NCBI GenBank assembly: GCA_029027985.1
Contig: CP119076.1
Span: 868,001 to 932,000, forward strand
DNA: 64,000 nucleotides
Direction: 5' to 3'
Origin: Klebsiella aerogenes
GTDB taxonomy: Bacteria > Pseudomonadota > Gammaproteobacteria > Enterobacterales > Enterobacteriaceae
Within the stretch, counting starts at the first letter, position 1. Each line of letters opens with the position of its first letter. This document shows, piece by piece, positions 18,335-26,464 of this stretch. The notes under the pieces were generated by a model that saw only the letters and a list, made by a program, of their open reading frames with translations, made no database searches and was not told where the DNA came from. The position numbers and the translations under genes are program-made.

Positions 18335-18808
18335 ATGGATAGCATAGATCGAAAAATTCTTGCTGAGCTACAGTCAGACGGACGTCTGTCGATTACCGAA
18401 CTGGCGGAGCGGGTCAATCTGAGCCTCTCTCCCTGCCACCGGCGCTTACGCGCGTTGGAGCAAGAGGGGGTGATCACCGGCTATCGCGCCAACCTCGACC
18501 CCGGCAAAATGGGGTTCAATTTTTTGGCTATCGTTTTTGCCACCCTAAAAGAGGGCGATAAGAAAGCGGTTAGCGCTTTTGAAGAGGCGGTGGCGGAGAT
18601 TCCGCAGATTGTGCTGGCGCAGCGGCTGTTTGGCGATCCGGACTATCTGATGCATGTGGTCTCCCGGGATCTCCCGGCCTTCCAGAAACTCTATGATGAC
18701 AAGCTGTCGGCGATGCCGGGCGTGCAGCATTTGCGTTCGACGCTGGTGATGAAGACGGTAGTACAGGATCGGCCTTTCCCGCTGGAAACGTTGAACGCAA
18801 CTCGCTAA
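18335..18808 (+). CDS. Lrp/AsnC family transcriptional regulator
   Basis: A 157-residue Lrp-type protein: an N-terminal helix-turn-helix (MDSIDRKILAELQSDGRLSITELAERVNLS, then CHRRLRALEQEGVI) and a C-terminal amino-acid-binding (RAM) domain with QRLFGDPDYLMHVVSRD. It is not Lrp or AsnC itself by context. Divergent from the LysE-type exporter, which it probably controls; its ligand is then likely the exported amino acid. A terminator follows. Confidence 0.9.
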   Translation: MDSIDRKILAELQSDGRLSITELAERVNLSLSPCHRRLRALEQEGVITGYRANLDPGKMGFNFLAIVFATLKEGDKKAVSAFEEAVAEIPQIVLAQRLFGDPDYLMHVVSRDLPAFQKLYDDKLSAMPGVQHLRSTLVMKTVVQDRPFPLETLNATR

Positions 18809-18809
18809 T

Positions 18810-18852
18810 GCCCCGCGCGCGGAGAGCCATCATGCGCTCGGGGCCGTTTTTT
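18810..18852 (+). terminator. Terminator of the Lrp-type regulator gene
   Basis: Arms GCCCCG (18810-18815) and CGGGGC (18839-18844), with inner pairing GCGC/GCGC, are followed by CGTTTTTT. It lies between two convergent genes and overlaps the end of the MHS transporter gene by two bases. Confidence 0.65.
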
Positions 18853-20176
18853 ACACCGTCGCCGCGGGTTCGCGCCGCGACTGCGGCGGGTGAATACTCA
18901 CCAGCGCGACCAACGCCAGCAGCGCGAAGGTCAGCAACATCAGCGCAATCGGCACATAACTATCCCAGGCCATTAAGAAAGCCACCGCCAGCATTGGGCT
19001 GATGCCGCCGGAAATGACCGCGCCAATCTCATGCCCTAACGCTAACCCGGTATAGCGTACTTCCACCGGAAACAGATCGACCATCATGCACGGCTGGGCG
19101 GCGATCATCGCGCCGTGGCATACCGGCAGCGCCAGTAGCATGGCGAGCAGAATCGCTGGAAAAGTGTGCACCTGTAGCAGCCAGAAGAAAGGGAAGGCGA
19201 CCAGCGCCATGCCGACTACGCCGAGATAGTAAACCCGCTTGCGGCCAATGCGATCGGAAAGCCAACCCCAGCCGAGGATGGTGGTGATTTCCACTGCCAT
19301 CGCGATGGTCACCGCGGCGATCACCTCGCGGGTGTCGATACCGATATGTTTGCAATACACCACCGAAAAGGTGAAGAAGATATACACCGCGCCATTTTCC
19401 GCCAGCCGCAGGCCGATCGCCTGTAAGATTGCGCGCGGATAGTTTTTACACGCGCTGAGCACCGGTAAATGGTGTTCTTCCTGATGTCCTTCGTTCTGCG
19501 TTTTACGCGCCACAAATTCGGCGTTCTCCTGAATATTACGCCGGATATAGACACCGACCAGAAAGATAAACAGGCTGAGCAGGAATGGAATACGCCACGC
19601 CCACGCCAGTACATCCTCCTGCGGCAGCAGCTGCACCAGATAAAACGCTAACGACGACAGCACGAATCCGCCGGAGACACCAACCTGGCTCCAGGCGGTG
19701 TAGTAGCCTTTCTGGCTTTCGGGGGCGTTCTCGCTGAGCATCAATACGCCGCCGCCCCATTCGCCGCCGGAAGCGACGCCCTGTACGAAGCGCAAGGTAA
19801 TCAGGGCAATCGGCGCCAGGATGCCGATGTGCGCATAGGTTGGCAGCAGGCCAATGAAGAAGGTGCTGGCGCCCATCAGCGTCAGGGTGATGATGAGGGT
19901 CATTTTGCGGCTGTATTTATCTCCGAGATGGCCAAATATTACCCCGCCGAGCGGGCGGGCGATAAAGCCGATGGCAAAGCCGGAAAATGCCAAAAATGAA
20001 CCGAGCAGCGGGTCGTTGCTGGCGGGGAAGAAGAGCGGGCCAAAAACCAGCGCCGCCGCGGTGCCATAGAGAAAAAAGTCATACCATTCCAGCGAATTAC
20101 CGAGAAAAGAGCCGATGATTAATTTACGCATCGATTGCGTCGGGGGGACCGTCGTACCGCTCGCAGCTCCAGACAT
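18851..20176 (-). CDS. MFS transporter of the metabolite:H+ symporter (MHS) family, putative auxin uptake
   Basis: A 441-residue, 12-helix transporter of the ShiA/ProP/KgtP (MHS) branch. Visible signatures: SLEWYDFFLYGTAAALVF in helix 1, GHLGDKYSRKMTL after helix 2, and RFVQGVASGGEWGGGVLMLSENAP in helix 4. It follows iacG on the same strand after 85 bases and is the last gene before a convergent terminator, so it probably belongs to the iac transcript. MFS transporters accompany iac clusters in other bacteria; import of indole-3-acetate is a reasonable inference, not shown by sequence. Confidence 0.85.
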   Translation of the reverse strand: MSGAASGTTVPPTQSMRKLIIGSFLGNSLEWYDFFLYGTAAALVFGPLFFPASNDPLLGSFLAFSGFAIGFIARPLGGVIFGHLGDKYSRKMTLIITLTLMGASTFFIGLLPTYAHIGILAPIALITLRFVQGVASGGEWGGGVLMLSENAPESQKGYYTAWSQVGVSGGFVLSSLAFYLVQLLPQEDVLAWAWRIPFLLSLFIFLVGVYIRRNIQENAEFVARKTQNEGHQEEHHLPVLSACKNYPRAILQAIGLRLAENGAVYIFFTFSVVYCKHIGIDTREVIAAVTIAMAVEITTILGWGWLSDRIGRKRVYYLGVVGMALVAFPFFWLLQVHTFPAILLAMLLALPVCHGAMIAAQPCMMVDLFPVEVRYTGLALGHEIGAVISGGISPMLAVAFLMAWDSYVPIALMLLTFALLALVALVSIHPPQSRREPAATV

Positions 20177-20261
20177 AATATGAACTCCAGTGCAGGTGAA
20201 TCAGGCGGCGCCGGATGGCGCCGGGCGATGTGTCGGCAGATTGTTATGGTTATGACGAGAC

Positions 20262-20756
20262 TTAACGGCAGGATGCCGTGCTGAGGGTATGGAACTGGCG
20301 GTTAAACCAGACCAGCCCATCGCTGGGATTGCCGAAGCGGATCTGTTTGACCTCGCAGTAAAATACGCTGTGGCTGCCCACTTCGTGACTGGTCGAAATG
20401 GTGCAGTCGCAGTTAGCGACGGCGGAAGCCAGCACCGGCGAACCGGTCTTTAACGCCAGCCATTCATCGTGTAGGAAGCGCTCTTCCGAACGGATCTGTC
20501 CATTGGCAAATACTCCGGAAAGCTGCTGATGCTGACCGGAGAGCACGTTGACGCACAGCACGCCGTTTTCCTGGAATTTAGCGTGGGCGAAGGATGAGCG
20601 GTTCATGCACACCAGCAGCGTCGGCGGCGAATCGGTGACACTGCACACCGCCGATGCGGTAAAGCCGAAGCGGCCCGCCGGGCCATCGGTGGTAATGATG
20701 GTGATCGCGCTACCCAACTGCGCCATGGCATTACGAAAATCAGATGTCAGGTTCAT
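20262..20756 (-). CDS. iacG: IacG, flavin reductase of indole-3-acetate degradation
   Basis: A 164-residue flavin reductase-like (HpaC/ActVB) domain protein: it begins MNLTSDFRNAMAQLGSAITIITTDG and contains GFTASAVCSVTDSPPTLLVCMN, the FMN-binding core, and VGSHSVFYCEV near the end. It supplies reduced flavin to the IacA monooxygenase. The longer open frame reaching 20909 overlaps iacF and its extra 51 residues are basic and family-foreign, so the start at 20756, 11 bases after the iacF stop, was chosen. Last enzyme gene in the iacHABICDEFG order. Confidence 0.9.
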   Translation of the reverse strand: MNLTSDFRNAMAQLGSAITIITTDGPAGRFGFTASAVCSVTDSPPTLLVCMNRSSFAHAKFQENGVLCVNVLSGQHQQLSGVFANGQIRSEERFLHDEWLALKTGSPVLASAVANCDCTISTSHEVGSHSVFYCEVKQIRFGNPSDGLVWFNRQFHTLSTASCR

Positions 20757-20767
20757 AGCAATACCCG

Positions 20768-21736
20768 TTATTTCAGTTTGACGTATTCGAAGCCTTCGAT
20801 AACCAGTCGGGGGGTTTTGGCCCGCGAACAGCACAGCAGGATCTGGTCGTTGTCTTCGCGTTCTTCTTCGGTTAAATACTCGTCGCGGTGGTCTGGTACG
20901 CCGCTGCAAACGTTAGCGAGGCAGGTTCCGCAGACTCCTTGTTCACAGGAGACTTTGACCTTGATACCTGCCTTTTGCAGCGCGGCGACAATGGTCTCGT
21001 TTTCCGCGACGGCGACGGTGAGGCCGAGTTCCGGGACCTCGACCTCAAAACGGTCGCCACAGGTTTCCACCTCGCGGTTGAAATACTCTTGATGCAGTCG
21101 TTCCGCGGTAAAGCCGCAACCCTGAGCCGCCTCGTTGATCCACGCCATAAAGCCTTCCGGGCCGCAAACGTACAGATGCCCGGCGGCAGCATGAGGCGTC
21201 AGGAGTTCCTGCGGGCGGATCTTGTGGCCTTCATCGCTGATATGCAGGCGAACGTGGTCGCTAAAGTGACAATCCGCCAGCTCAGTTAAGAAAGCCATTT
21301 CATCGCGGCTGTGGCCACAGTAGTGCACCTCGAAAGATTTCCCGGCGCGAAACAGCGTATCGGCCATCGCCAGCATCGGCGTAATACCAATGCCGCCGCC
21401 AATCAGCAGACTGTGGCTGGCGGACATCTCCAGTTCAAACAGGTTGCGCGGCGCGCTAATCCGCACCTCGTCGCCGGACTGTAACGCGTGCGCCGCCAGC
21501 GAACCGCCGCGCGAGGCACGATCTTTGAGGATCCCCAGCCGATAGCTCTGCGGGTGATGGGCGCTGCCGCACAGCGAATACTGGCGCACGATGCCATCAC
21601 CGAGATGCAGATCGATATGTGCGCCGGCGCTAAATGGGGGCAGGGGAGCGCCGTCCGGCGAGGCCAGCGTCAGGACCACCACATCAGCTCCCTGAATGTC
21701 GCGTTCTGTGACGCGTACGATGAATGTTTCAGCCAT
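20768..21736 (-). CDS. iacF: IacF, FNR-type reductase with C-terminal 2Fe-2S domain
   Basis: A 322-residue phthalate-dioxygenase-reductase type protein. Order of domains: flavin-binding barrel with RQYSLCG (about residues 50-56), NAD-binding domain with GGGIGITPMLAMA, and a plant-type ferredoxin domain at the end with the cysteines of SCEQGVCGTC and LLCCSRA. It passes electrons from NAD(P)H to the IacCD Rieske oxygenase. It lies between iacE and iacG with short gaps (24 and 11 bases). Confidence 0.92.
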   Translation of the reverse strand: MAETFIVRVTERDIQGADVVVLTLASPDGAPLPPFSAGAHIDLHLGDGIVRQYSLCGSAHHPQSYRLGILKDRASRGGSLAAHALQSGDEVRISAPRNLFELEMSASHSLLIGGGIGITPMLAMADTLFRAGKSFEVHYCGHSRDEMAFLTELADCHFSDHVRLHISDEGHKIRPQELLTPHAAAGHLYVCGPEGFMAWINEAAQGCGFTAERLHQEYFNREVETCGDRFEVEVPELGLTVAVAENETIVAALQKAGIKVKVSCEQGVCGTCLANVCSGVPDHRDEYLTEEEREDNDQILLCCSRAKTPRLVIEGFEYVKLK

Positions 21737-21760
21737 GGTTGTTCTCCGCCCGAGAAGGGC

Positions 21761-22501
21761 TTAACGCATATAAATGCCGCCGTTGATATCCCAGGTCGCG
21801 CCGGTAATAAAGGTAGCGGACGGCGCCGCCAGCAGCTCCACCGCGCGGGCGACCAGCAGCGGATCGCCAAGCCGCTTCATCGGGATCATCTCCAGCAGCG
21901 CGGGCATTTTTTCTTCCGGTACCGCAGCGCGTACTGAAGGAAGATCCAGCGGCCCCGGCGCGATCGCGTTGACGCTGACGCCAGCGGCGCTCAGGGCGCG
22001 GGCGAATACTTTGGTCAGCGTGATAATGCCGCCTTTAGACGCCGCATAATGGGCGCCGGAGGCGGTGCCGCCGTTCTGTCCGGCCAACGATGCGAGGTTG
22101 ATAATGCAGCCCTGCTGGCGTTCGCTGAAATAGCGACCGATGGTCTGGCAGCCGACGAAGGTGCCGCGCAAGTTCGTGCTGGTGACGCGATCGAATTCGT
22201 CGACCGTGATCTCCATGATCGGCGTAGTCAGGGTCAACGCGGCATTGTTGACCAGCACGTCCAGCTCGCCGAAGCGGGCGCAGGTTTGCGCCAGCGCGGC
22301 GCTGAACTGCTGCGGATCGCGGATATCCAGCGCCAGCGGCAGTAATCGCTCCAGACCGGCATCTATCGCTTGCGCGCTCTGCGTCGCAGCATCAAGACTG
22401 AGATCCGCCATCGCCACCTGATAGCCCTGTTGCCAGAGATGGCGGCTGATGACCAGCCCAAGGCCGTTAGCCGCGCCGGTAATAAGTACGCTACGTTTCA
22501 T
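21761..22501 (-). CDS. iacE: IacE, short-chain dehydrogenase
   Basis: A 246-residue classical SDR. The NAD-binding glycine motif TGAANGLG (residues 8-15), NNAAL, the catalytic Ser region NLASLAGQNGG and the YAASK pair are all present. In studied iac systems IacE acts right after IacA on the hydroxylated indole-acetate intermediate on the way to dioxindole-3-acetate. It sits between iacD (7 bases) and iacF (24 bases), the usual position. Confidence 0.92.
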   Translation of the reverse strand: MKRSVLITGAANGLGLVISRHLWQQGYQVAMADLSLDAATQSAQAIDAGLERLLPLALDIRDPQQFSAALAQTCARFGELDVLVNNAALTLTTPIMEITVDEFDRVTSTNLRGTFVGCQTIGRYFSERQQGCIINLASLAGQNGGTASGAHYAASKGGIITLTKVFARALSAAGVSVNAIAPGPLDLPSVRAAVPEEKMPALLEMIPMKRLGDPLLVARAVELLAAPSATFITGATWDINGGIYMR

Positions 22502-22508
22502 AAAGGCC

Positions 22509-22988
22509 TCACAGGATGTAGCCGATGCTATGCAGGAAGTCGTCGCCGTTAATCAGGCGCACGACCTTTTGTACGATGCGGAAGCTGTCGCCCTCCGGCG
22601 CCAGCGTATAGGTGACGTCGGCGGCGTAGTGCTGTTCATTTCCCTTACGGTATTCGTAGAGGAACTGGGCGCAGCGCACTTCGACGCAATCATCGCTGGC
22701 GCTGAGCAGACGATGCCGACCGCTCATGCGGATGGTGCGTGCGCGCGGCGTGGTGGAGATTGATTCGCCGCTGTACAACCGGTGCACGCGTTTTTCCCGC
22801 ATTTCGTGGTTGTCGTAGGCATAGTTGAGCACGTTGGCGAAATCGGTGGTCTGTTGGTCTATCGGGATGATGTACATTCCCTCGGTGCGCCACAGCGCCA
22901 GCCACTCGCGAAATTCGCCCTGATCGAGCAGGTCCGCTTCCTGATTAATAAACTGGATGGCGGCGTTTAATGCGGTTGAAACGTTCAT
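22509..22988 (-). CDS. iacD: IacD, small (beta) subunit of Rieske dioxygenase
   Basis: A 159-residue ring-hydroxylating dioxygenase beta subunit (NTF2-like fold), starting with AAIQFINQEADLLDQGEFREWLALW and containing RVHRLYSGESIS and RTIRMSGRHRLL. It has no metal site of its own and forms the alpha3beta3 oxygenase with IacC. Start overlaps the iacC stop (ATGA), so the two subunits are made by coupled translation in equal amounts. Confidence 0.92.
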   Translation of the reverse strand: MNVSTALNAAIQFINQEADLLDQGEFREWLALWRTEGMYIIPIDQQTTDFANVLNYAYDNHEMREKRVHRLYSGESISTTPRARTIRMSGRHRLLSASDDCVEVRCAQFLYEYRKGNEQHYAADVTYTLAPEGDSFRIVQKVVRLINGDDFLHSIGYIL

Positions 22989-24292
22989 TTTTGCCCCCGG
23001 CTGTCAGCGGTCATGTACTGTTTCCATTGTTGGTAAGCGGCGCGCATGCCGGTTTCGGCGCTGACGTCGCTACGCAGACCATCGGCGGTACGGCTCTCGC
23101 CGGGCAGGCCGCGGTTGAGCATGATCCACAGATCGTTGCCCGCGCCGCCGCCGCGCTGAACGCGCTCCCAGGCTTCGGAGTCATCGGGGGTACCGAAGCC
23201 CATCGGCCCCTGGAAGTGTTCATGCAGACGTAGCCGCGCCTGGTTGGCGATCGCCGGGCCGTCTTTCATGGTTAACACCACGTGATGAATTTCGGTCTCT
23301 TTGACCGACACCGGCTGCAGCACGCGGAAGAACGCCATAGAACAGGCGACATTCGGGAACAGATTAAGGTTAAAACCGCTGCCGCCGACTGCGCGGACGA
23401 TGCGTCGTACCTGCTGCTCTTCGTGGCCTTCATCGCGCAGGGCCTGGGCCAGCTCGACAAAGCGCTCAGGAATCGGCGCATCGAGATTGGCTTCCAGATC
23501 GATAAGTTCGGGGATCATCACCATGACGCTGTGGCCGTTGCCGAGATCTTCGACAAAGCCTTTACCGTCGACGAAGTTGAGCATCTCTTCCGTTTGTTTA
23601 TCGACCGAGCTTAAAAACGACTTATGCACGATGGGGAAGTGATAGCCGTCGGTGGTGTTTTCCAACTGGATTTTCCAATTGCCCGGGAAACGGAAACGGT
23701 GCGCGGTGGTGGCCTGCAAAGCATAGCCCGCGCCCTGTTTCATAAACAGATCCATCCACTTCATCGCCGGGCCGAGGAAGTCGGTCAGCGGTTCGATGTC
23801 GTGGTTGAAGCTGGCGAAAATCATCCCGGCGTAGCTTTCAACGCGCAGGCGCACCATGCCAAGTTCGGATTTATTCAGCGTATCGCCGTAGCTTTCAGGA
23901 TGCGGCACCCCGCGCAGCGCGCCGTCGAGACCATAGCCCCAGCCGTGGTATGGGCAGGTGAAGCCGTTGGTTTTGCCGCTGCGATGTTCGCAAACGGTGG
24001 CGGCGCGGTGGCGGCAGCGGTTGAGCAGCACGTTGATGTTGCCTTTGCGGTCGCGGACCACGATCACCGGCTGGGTGCCGACCATCGACGATTTATAGCT
24101 GCCCGCGTCGGGAATTTCACTTTCGTGCGCCACCCATACCCATGTCTGGTTAAAAATCTTGTCGATCTCGAGGTCAAAAATTTCCTCGGACGTATAGAGA
24201 CAGGTATGAACCCGATCGCTTTGCACCAGCGCTGCCAGCGATTCCGCGGTAGGGTGGGTGTCGATATTTTTTACCGGAATACATTCAGACAT
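22985..24292 (-). CDS. iacC: IacC, large (alpha) subunit of Rieske dioxygenase
   Basis: A 435-residue Rieske oxygenase alpha subunit. The Rieske [2Fe-2S] ligands are Cys93, His95, Cys113 and His116 (CRHRA and CPYHGW). The mononuclear iron site is in TTDGYHFPIVHKSF, giving the two His ligands and the bridging Asp. It is thought to cleave or dioxygenate the indole-derived ring later in auxin degradation. The start at 24292 has GGAGAGTGACA in front; the 23 extra residues of the longer frame reaching 24361 run into iacI and were rejected. Confidence 0.93.
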   Translation of the reverse strand: MSECIPVKNIDTHPTAESLAALVQSDRVHTCLYTSEEIFDLEIDKIFNQTWVWVAHESEIPDAGSYKSSMVGTQPVIVVRDRKGNINVLLNRCRHRAATVCEHRSGKTNGFTCPYHGWGYGLDGALRGVPHPESYGDTLNKSELGMVRLRVESYAGMIFASFNHDIEPLTDFLGPAMKWMDLFMKQGAGYALQATTAHRFRFPGNWKIQLENTTDGYHFPIVHKSFLSSVDKQTEEMLNFVDGKGFVEDLGNGHSVMVMIPELIDLEANLDAPIPERFVELAQALRDEGHEEQQVRRIVRAVGGSGFNLNLFPNVACSMAFFRVLQPVSVKETEIHHVVLTMKDGPAIANQARLRLHEHFQGPMGFGTPDDSEAWERVQRGGGAGNDLWIMLNRGLPGESRTADGLRSDVSAETGMRAAYQQWKQYMTADSRGQK

Positions 24293-24314
24293 TGTCACTC
24301 TCCACAACTCTCTT

Positions 24315-24830
24315 TTAATTACAATCAGGCACCGGCAAATCGGCGAGCGAATGCCAGTCATCTACCGGGCGGCTAAATAAATTCCGGGTAGTAAAATGAT
24401 GAATTAACCATTGATCGTCTTGTTTTATAAATTTAATAATCAGCTCGGCGCTATTTAAATGTGAACCGCCACGGCGAAACGTCGAGGCTTGCAACATTTT
24501 CCAGCGGCCGATCGCTTGGTTATTTTCACCAACGTTAATATGCTCCGCCGTCAAATAATGAACGTTGATGGCGAAGTGCGATGGCTCGCTAATATAAGCG
24601 GCCATCATCGCGACGATAGCTTCTCTGCCCTCATGGCGCCCGAGCTTATGTTGATATAATTCGCCGATACCTTGCCAAATAGCCGCTTCGCTAAATAGCT
24701 CGCCAATTTGCCGGGCGGTATCCGGATGCGTTAAATCATCGCAGAGGTGCATGTACTGGCTAATGGCGTTGCGGATTTGCACGACGGCTTCCAGTTTTTC
24801 GAGGCGCTGCAGCAGCGTTTCTTCGCGCAT
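24315..24830 (-). CDS. iacI: IacI, SnoaL-like protein of auxin degradation
   Basis: A 171-residue NTF2/SnoaL-like protein: N-terminal LEAVVQIRNAISQYMHLCDD helix and a cone-shaped fold ending in QWLIHHFTTRNLFSRPVDDW. SnoaL folds carry out isomerase, hydratase or oxygen-insertion reactions without metals. IacI is part of all canonical iac clusters and takes part in an intermediate step after IacA/IacE. Its position between iacB (3-base gap) and iacC is that of the HABICDEFG order. Confidence 0.9.
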   Translation of the reverse strand: MREETLLQRLEKLEAVVQIRNAISQYMHLCDDLTHPDTARQIGELFSEAAIWQGIGELYQHKLGRHEGREAIVAMMAAYISEPSHFAINVHYLTAEHINVGENNQAIGRWKMLQASTFRRGGSHLNSAELIIKFIKQDDQWLIHHFTTRNLFSRPVDDWHSLADLPVPDCN

Positions 24831-24833
24831 ACA

Positions 24834-25178
24834 TCAGGCCTGAATAATCAGTTCGCGACCGGTGCGCGCTTCCACCTTGCAGTACTTCCACAGGCGGTCC
24901 GGCCCCGCGCCGACCTGAACGGTACGGAACAGGTTGCAGGCGGCGGTGACGGCGTCGAAATCGCGCGCGTCGGCCAGTACATAGGTGGTCCACGGCCAGG
25001 ACGTCGAAGGGCCGACCATGACCCGGTCATCGTCCATATTGCCGAGTACGTGGATACCGTCGGTGTTGTCGATACCTTTCATCATCTCGCCGAAGGCGGC
25101 CCATACCTGTTTGCCGACGTCCGGCGTGGCATCGAAAAAGTTCTGATTAACACCTATGCAAAAGAGTACGCGGATCAT
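24834..25178 (-). CDS. iacB: IacB, small protein of auxin degradation, function uncertain
   Basis: A 114-residue soluble protein beginning MIRVLFCIGVNQNFFDATPDVGKQ and ending GRELIIQA. It resembles a small ferredoxin-like (dimeric alpha-beta barrel) protein and has no catalytic motif that I can point to. It is recognised by size and by its place between iacA and iacI. The exact reaction or chaperoning role of IacB is not established. Gap to iacI is 3 bases, so the two are probably translated together. Confidence 0.85.
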   Translation of the reverse strand: MIRVLFCIGVNQNFFDATPDVGKQVWAAFGEMMKGIDNTDGIHVLGNMDDDRVMVGPSTSWPWTTYVLADARDFDAVTAACNLFRTVQVGAGPDRLWKYCKVEARTGRELIIQA

Positions 25179-25196
25179 AAATGGCTCCTTGTGTTG

Positions 25197-26363
25197 TTAT
25201 AAATAGCCGGGCTGCGGCGGATGGCCGAAGAACATATTGCCGGCGTTGATGTAGGTCAGTTCGCCCATAAAGGCATGTTGGGTGATCACCATCGAGTCGC
25301 GGGCATAGCGCTGCAGCGGGCTGTGCATTGAAATGCCCGGCATCCCGGCGAGCTTCAGCGCACGGGTGGTGACTGAAGAAGAGACGCGGGTGACGTGGGT
25401 AGAAGAGAGGCGCAAGGCGTTAATCATCTCTTCATTCGGTTCGTCGCCGCGCAGAATCGCCTGCCAGACGTCGTCGATGGCGTCATAGAACCAGCAGCGC
25501 GCCGAACGCAGTTCCGCTTCGCAGTGAGCGATTTCCATCTGCGCGAACTGGCGATCCGCCAGACACGGCGCGCCGGTGACCGAACTTTGGCGCTCGGCGA
25601 TGGCGTAGATTTCTGAGAGCGCGGCGCGGGCGATGCCCAGCGCAACCACCGACAGCACCTGAGTGGCCAGCGACAGCACCGGATAGCGGTATAACGCGCC
25701 TTCAAGGTTGAGCTCGCCGCCGCGAATAAAGCTCCACTCCTGCGGTACGAAGGCATTATTCAACACCACGTCATGGCTGCCGGTGCCGGACAAACCGACG
25801 GTATTCCACACCGGATCGATGGTGAACTCAGTGGCGGGGAGTACCGCAATACGCGGCAATGGACGGGCGGAACCGTCATCCGGAATGATGCCGACGCCGA
25901 TGAGTTCAGCGCCGCTACAGCCGCTGGCAAAGCTCCAGCGCCCGCTGACGCGATAGCCGCCATCCTGCGTCGTCGCCTTTTGCGGTGGGAAGATACCGCC
26001 AGCGAAGACGATATCCGGGCCGTGACGGTACAGCTCATCCAGGGTTGCCAGCGGCAGGCCGCCAAGATAAAACGGATTCATGCCGAAACTGGCGACCCAG
26101 CCAGCGGAGCCGTCGGCAGTGGAGAGGGTTTCAACCAGCTGGCAAAATTCCGCCGGGGAGATTTCATCGCCGCCGTAACGTTTTGGCACCAGCGCGCGGT
26201 AGACGCCAATCTTTTTAAAGCGTGAAATAATATCCTGCGAGATATATTTCTGTTGCTCGAATTCCTCACTGCGCGTTTTTATATCCGCGAGTAATTCAGA
26301 AAATTCCGATGTCGTGGCGTGCGGCGTCTTTTCCGCACGCGGGGTAGCAGACGGGTTTAACAT
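25197..26363 (-). CDS. iacA: IacA, flavin-dependent monooxygenase that starts indole-3-acetate breakdown
   Basis: A 388-residue protein with the acyl-CoA dehydrogenase fold of two-component (group D) flavin monooxygenases such as HpaB/HsaA: helical N-terminus, central barrel with GGYRVSGRWSFASGCSGAELIG, and C-terminal four-helix bundle. IacA hydroxylates the indole ring of indole-3-acetate using reduced flavin from IacG and can turn indole into indigo in tests. The gap to iacH is 101 bases, to iacB 18 bases. It is the diagnostic gene of the cluster. Confidence 0.92.
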   Translation of the reverse strand: MLNPSATPRAEKTPHATTSEFSELLADIKTRSEEFEQQKYISQDIISRFKKIGVYRALVPKRYGGDEISPAEFCQLVETLSTADGSAGWVASFGMNPFYLGGLPLATLDELYRHGPDIVFAGGIFPPQKATTQDGGYRVSGRWSFASGCSGAELIGVGIIPDDGSARPLPRIAVLPATEFTIDPVWNTVGLSGTGSHDVVLNNAFVPQEWSFIRGGELNLEGALYRYPVLSLATQVLSVVALGIARAALSEIYAIAERQSSVTGAPCLADRQFAQMEIAHCEAELRSARCWFYDAIDDVWQAILRGDEPNEEMINALRLSSTHVTRVSSSVTTRALKLAGMPGISMHSPLQRYARDSMVITQHAFMGELTYINAGNMFFGHPPQPGYL

Positions 26364-26464
26364 GCGATTTAGCCTCTTCCAGTTAAAGAAAGTTTTTTAT
26401 TATTGTAGTTTTGATTTTCTGATATTCCCTTTGCTTGGCCGATTCGCCCGCAAAGGGTTATTTA

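Noticed and set aside
20757-20909. N-terminal extension of iacG into iacF
   Set aside because: Basic, low-complexity residues in the shadow of the iacF ferredoxin region; family proteins start at 20756.
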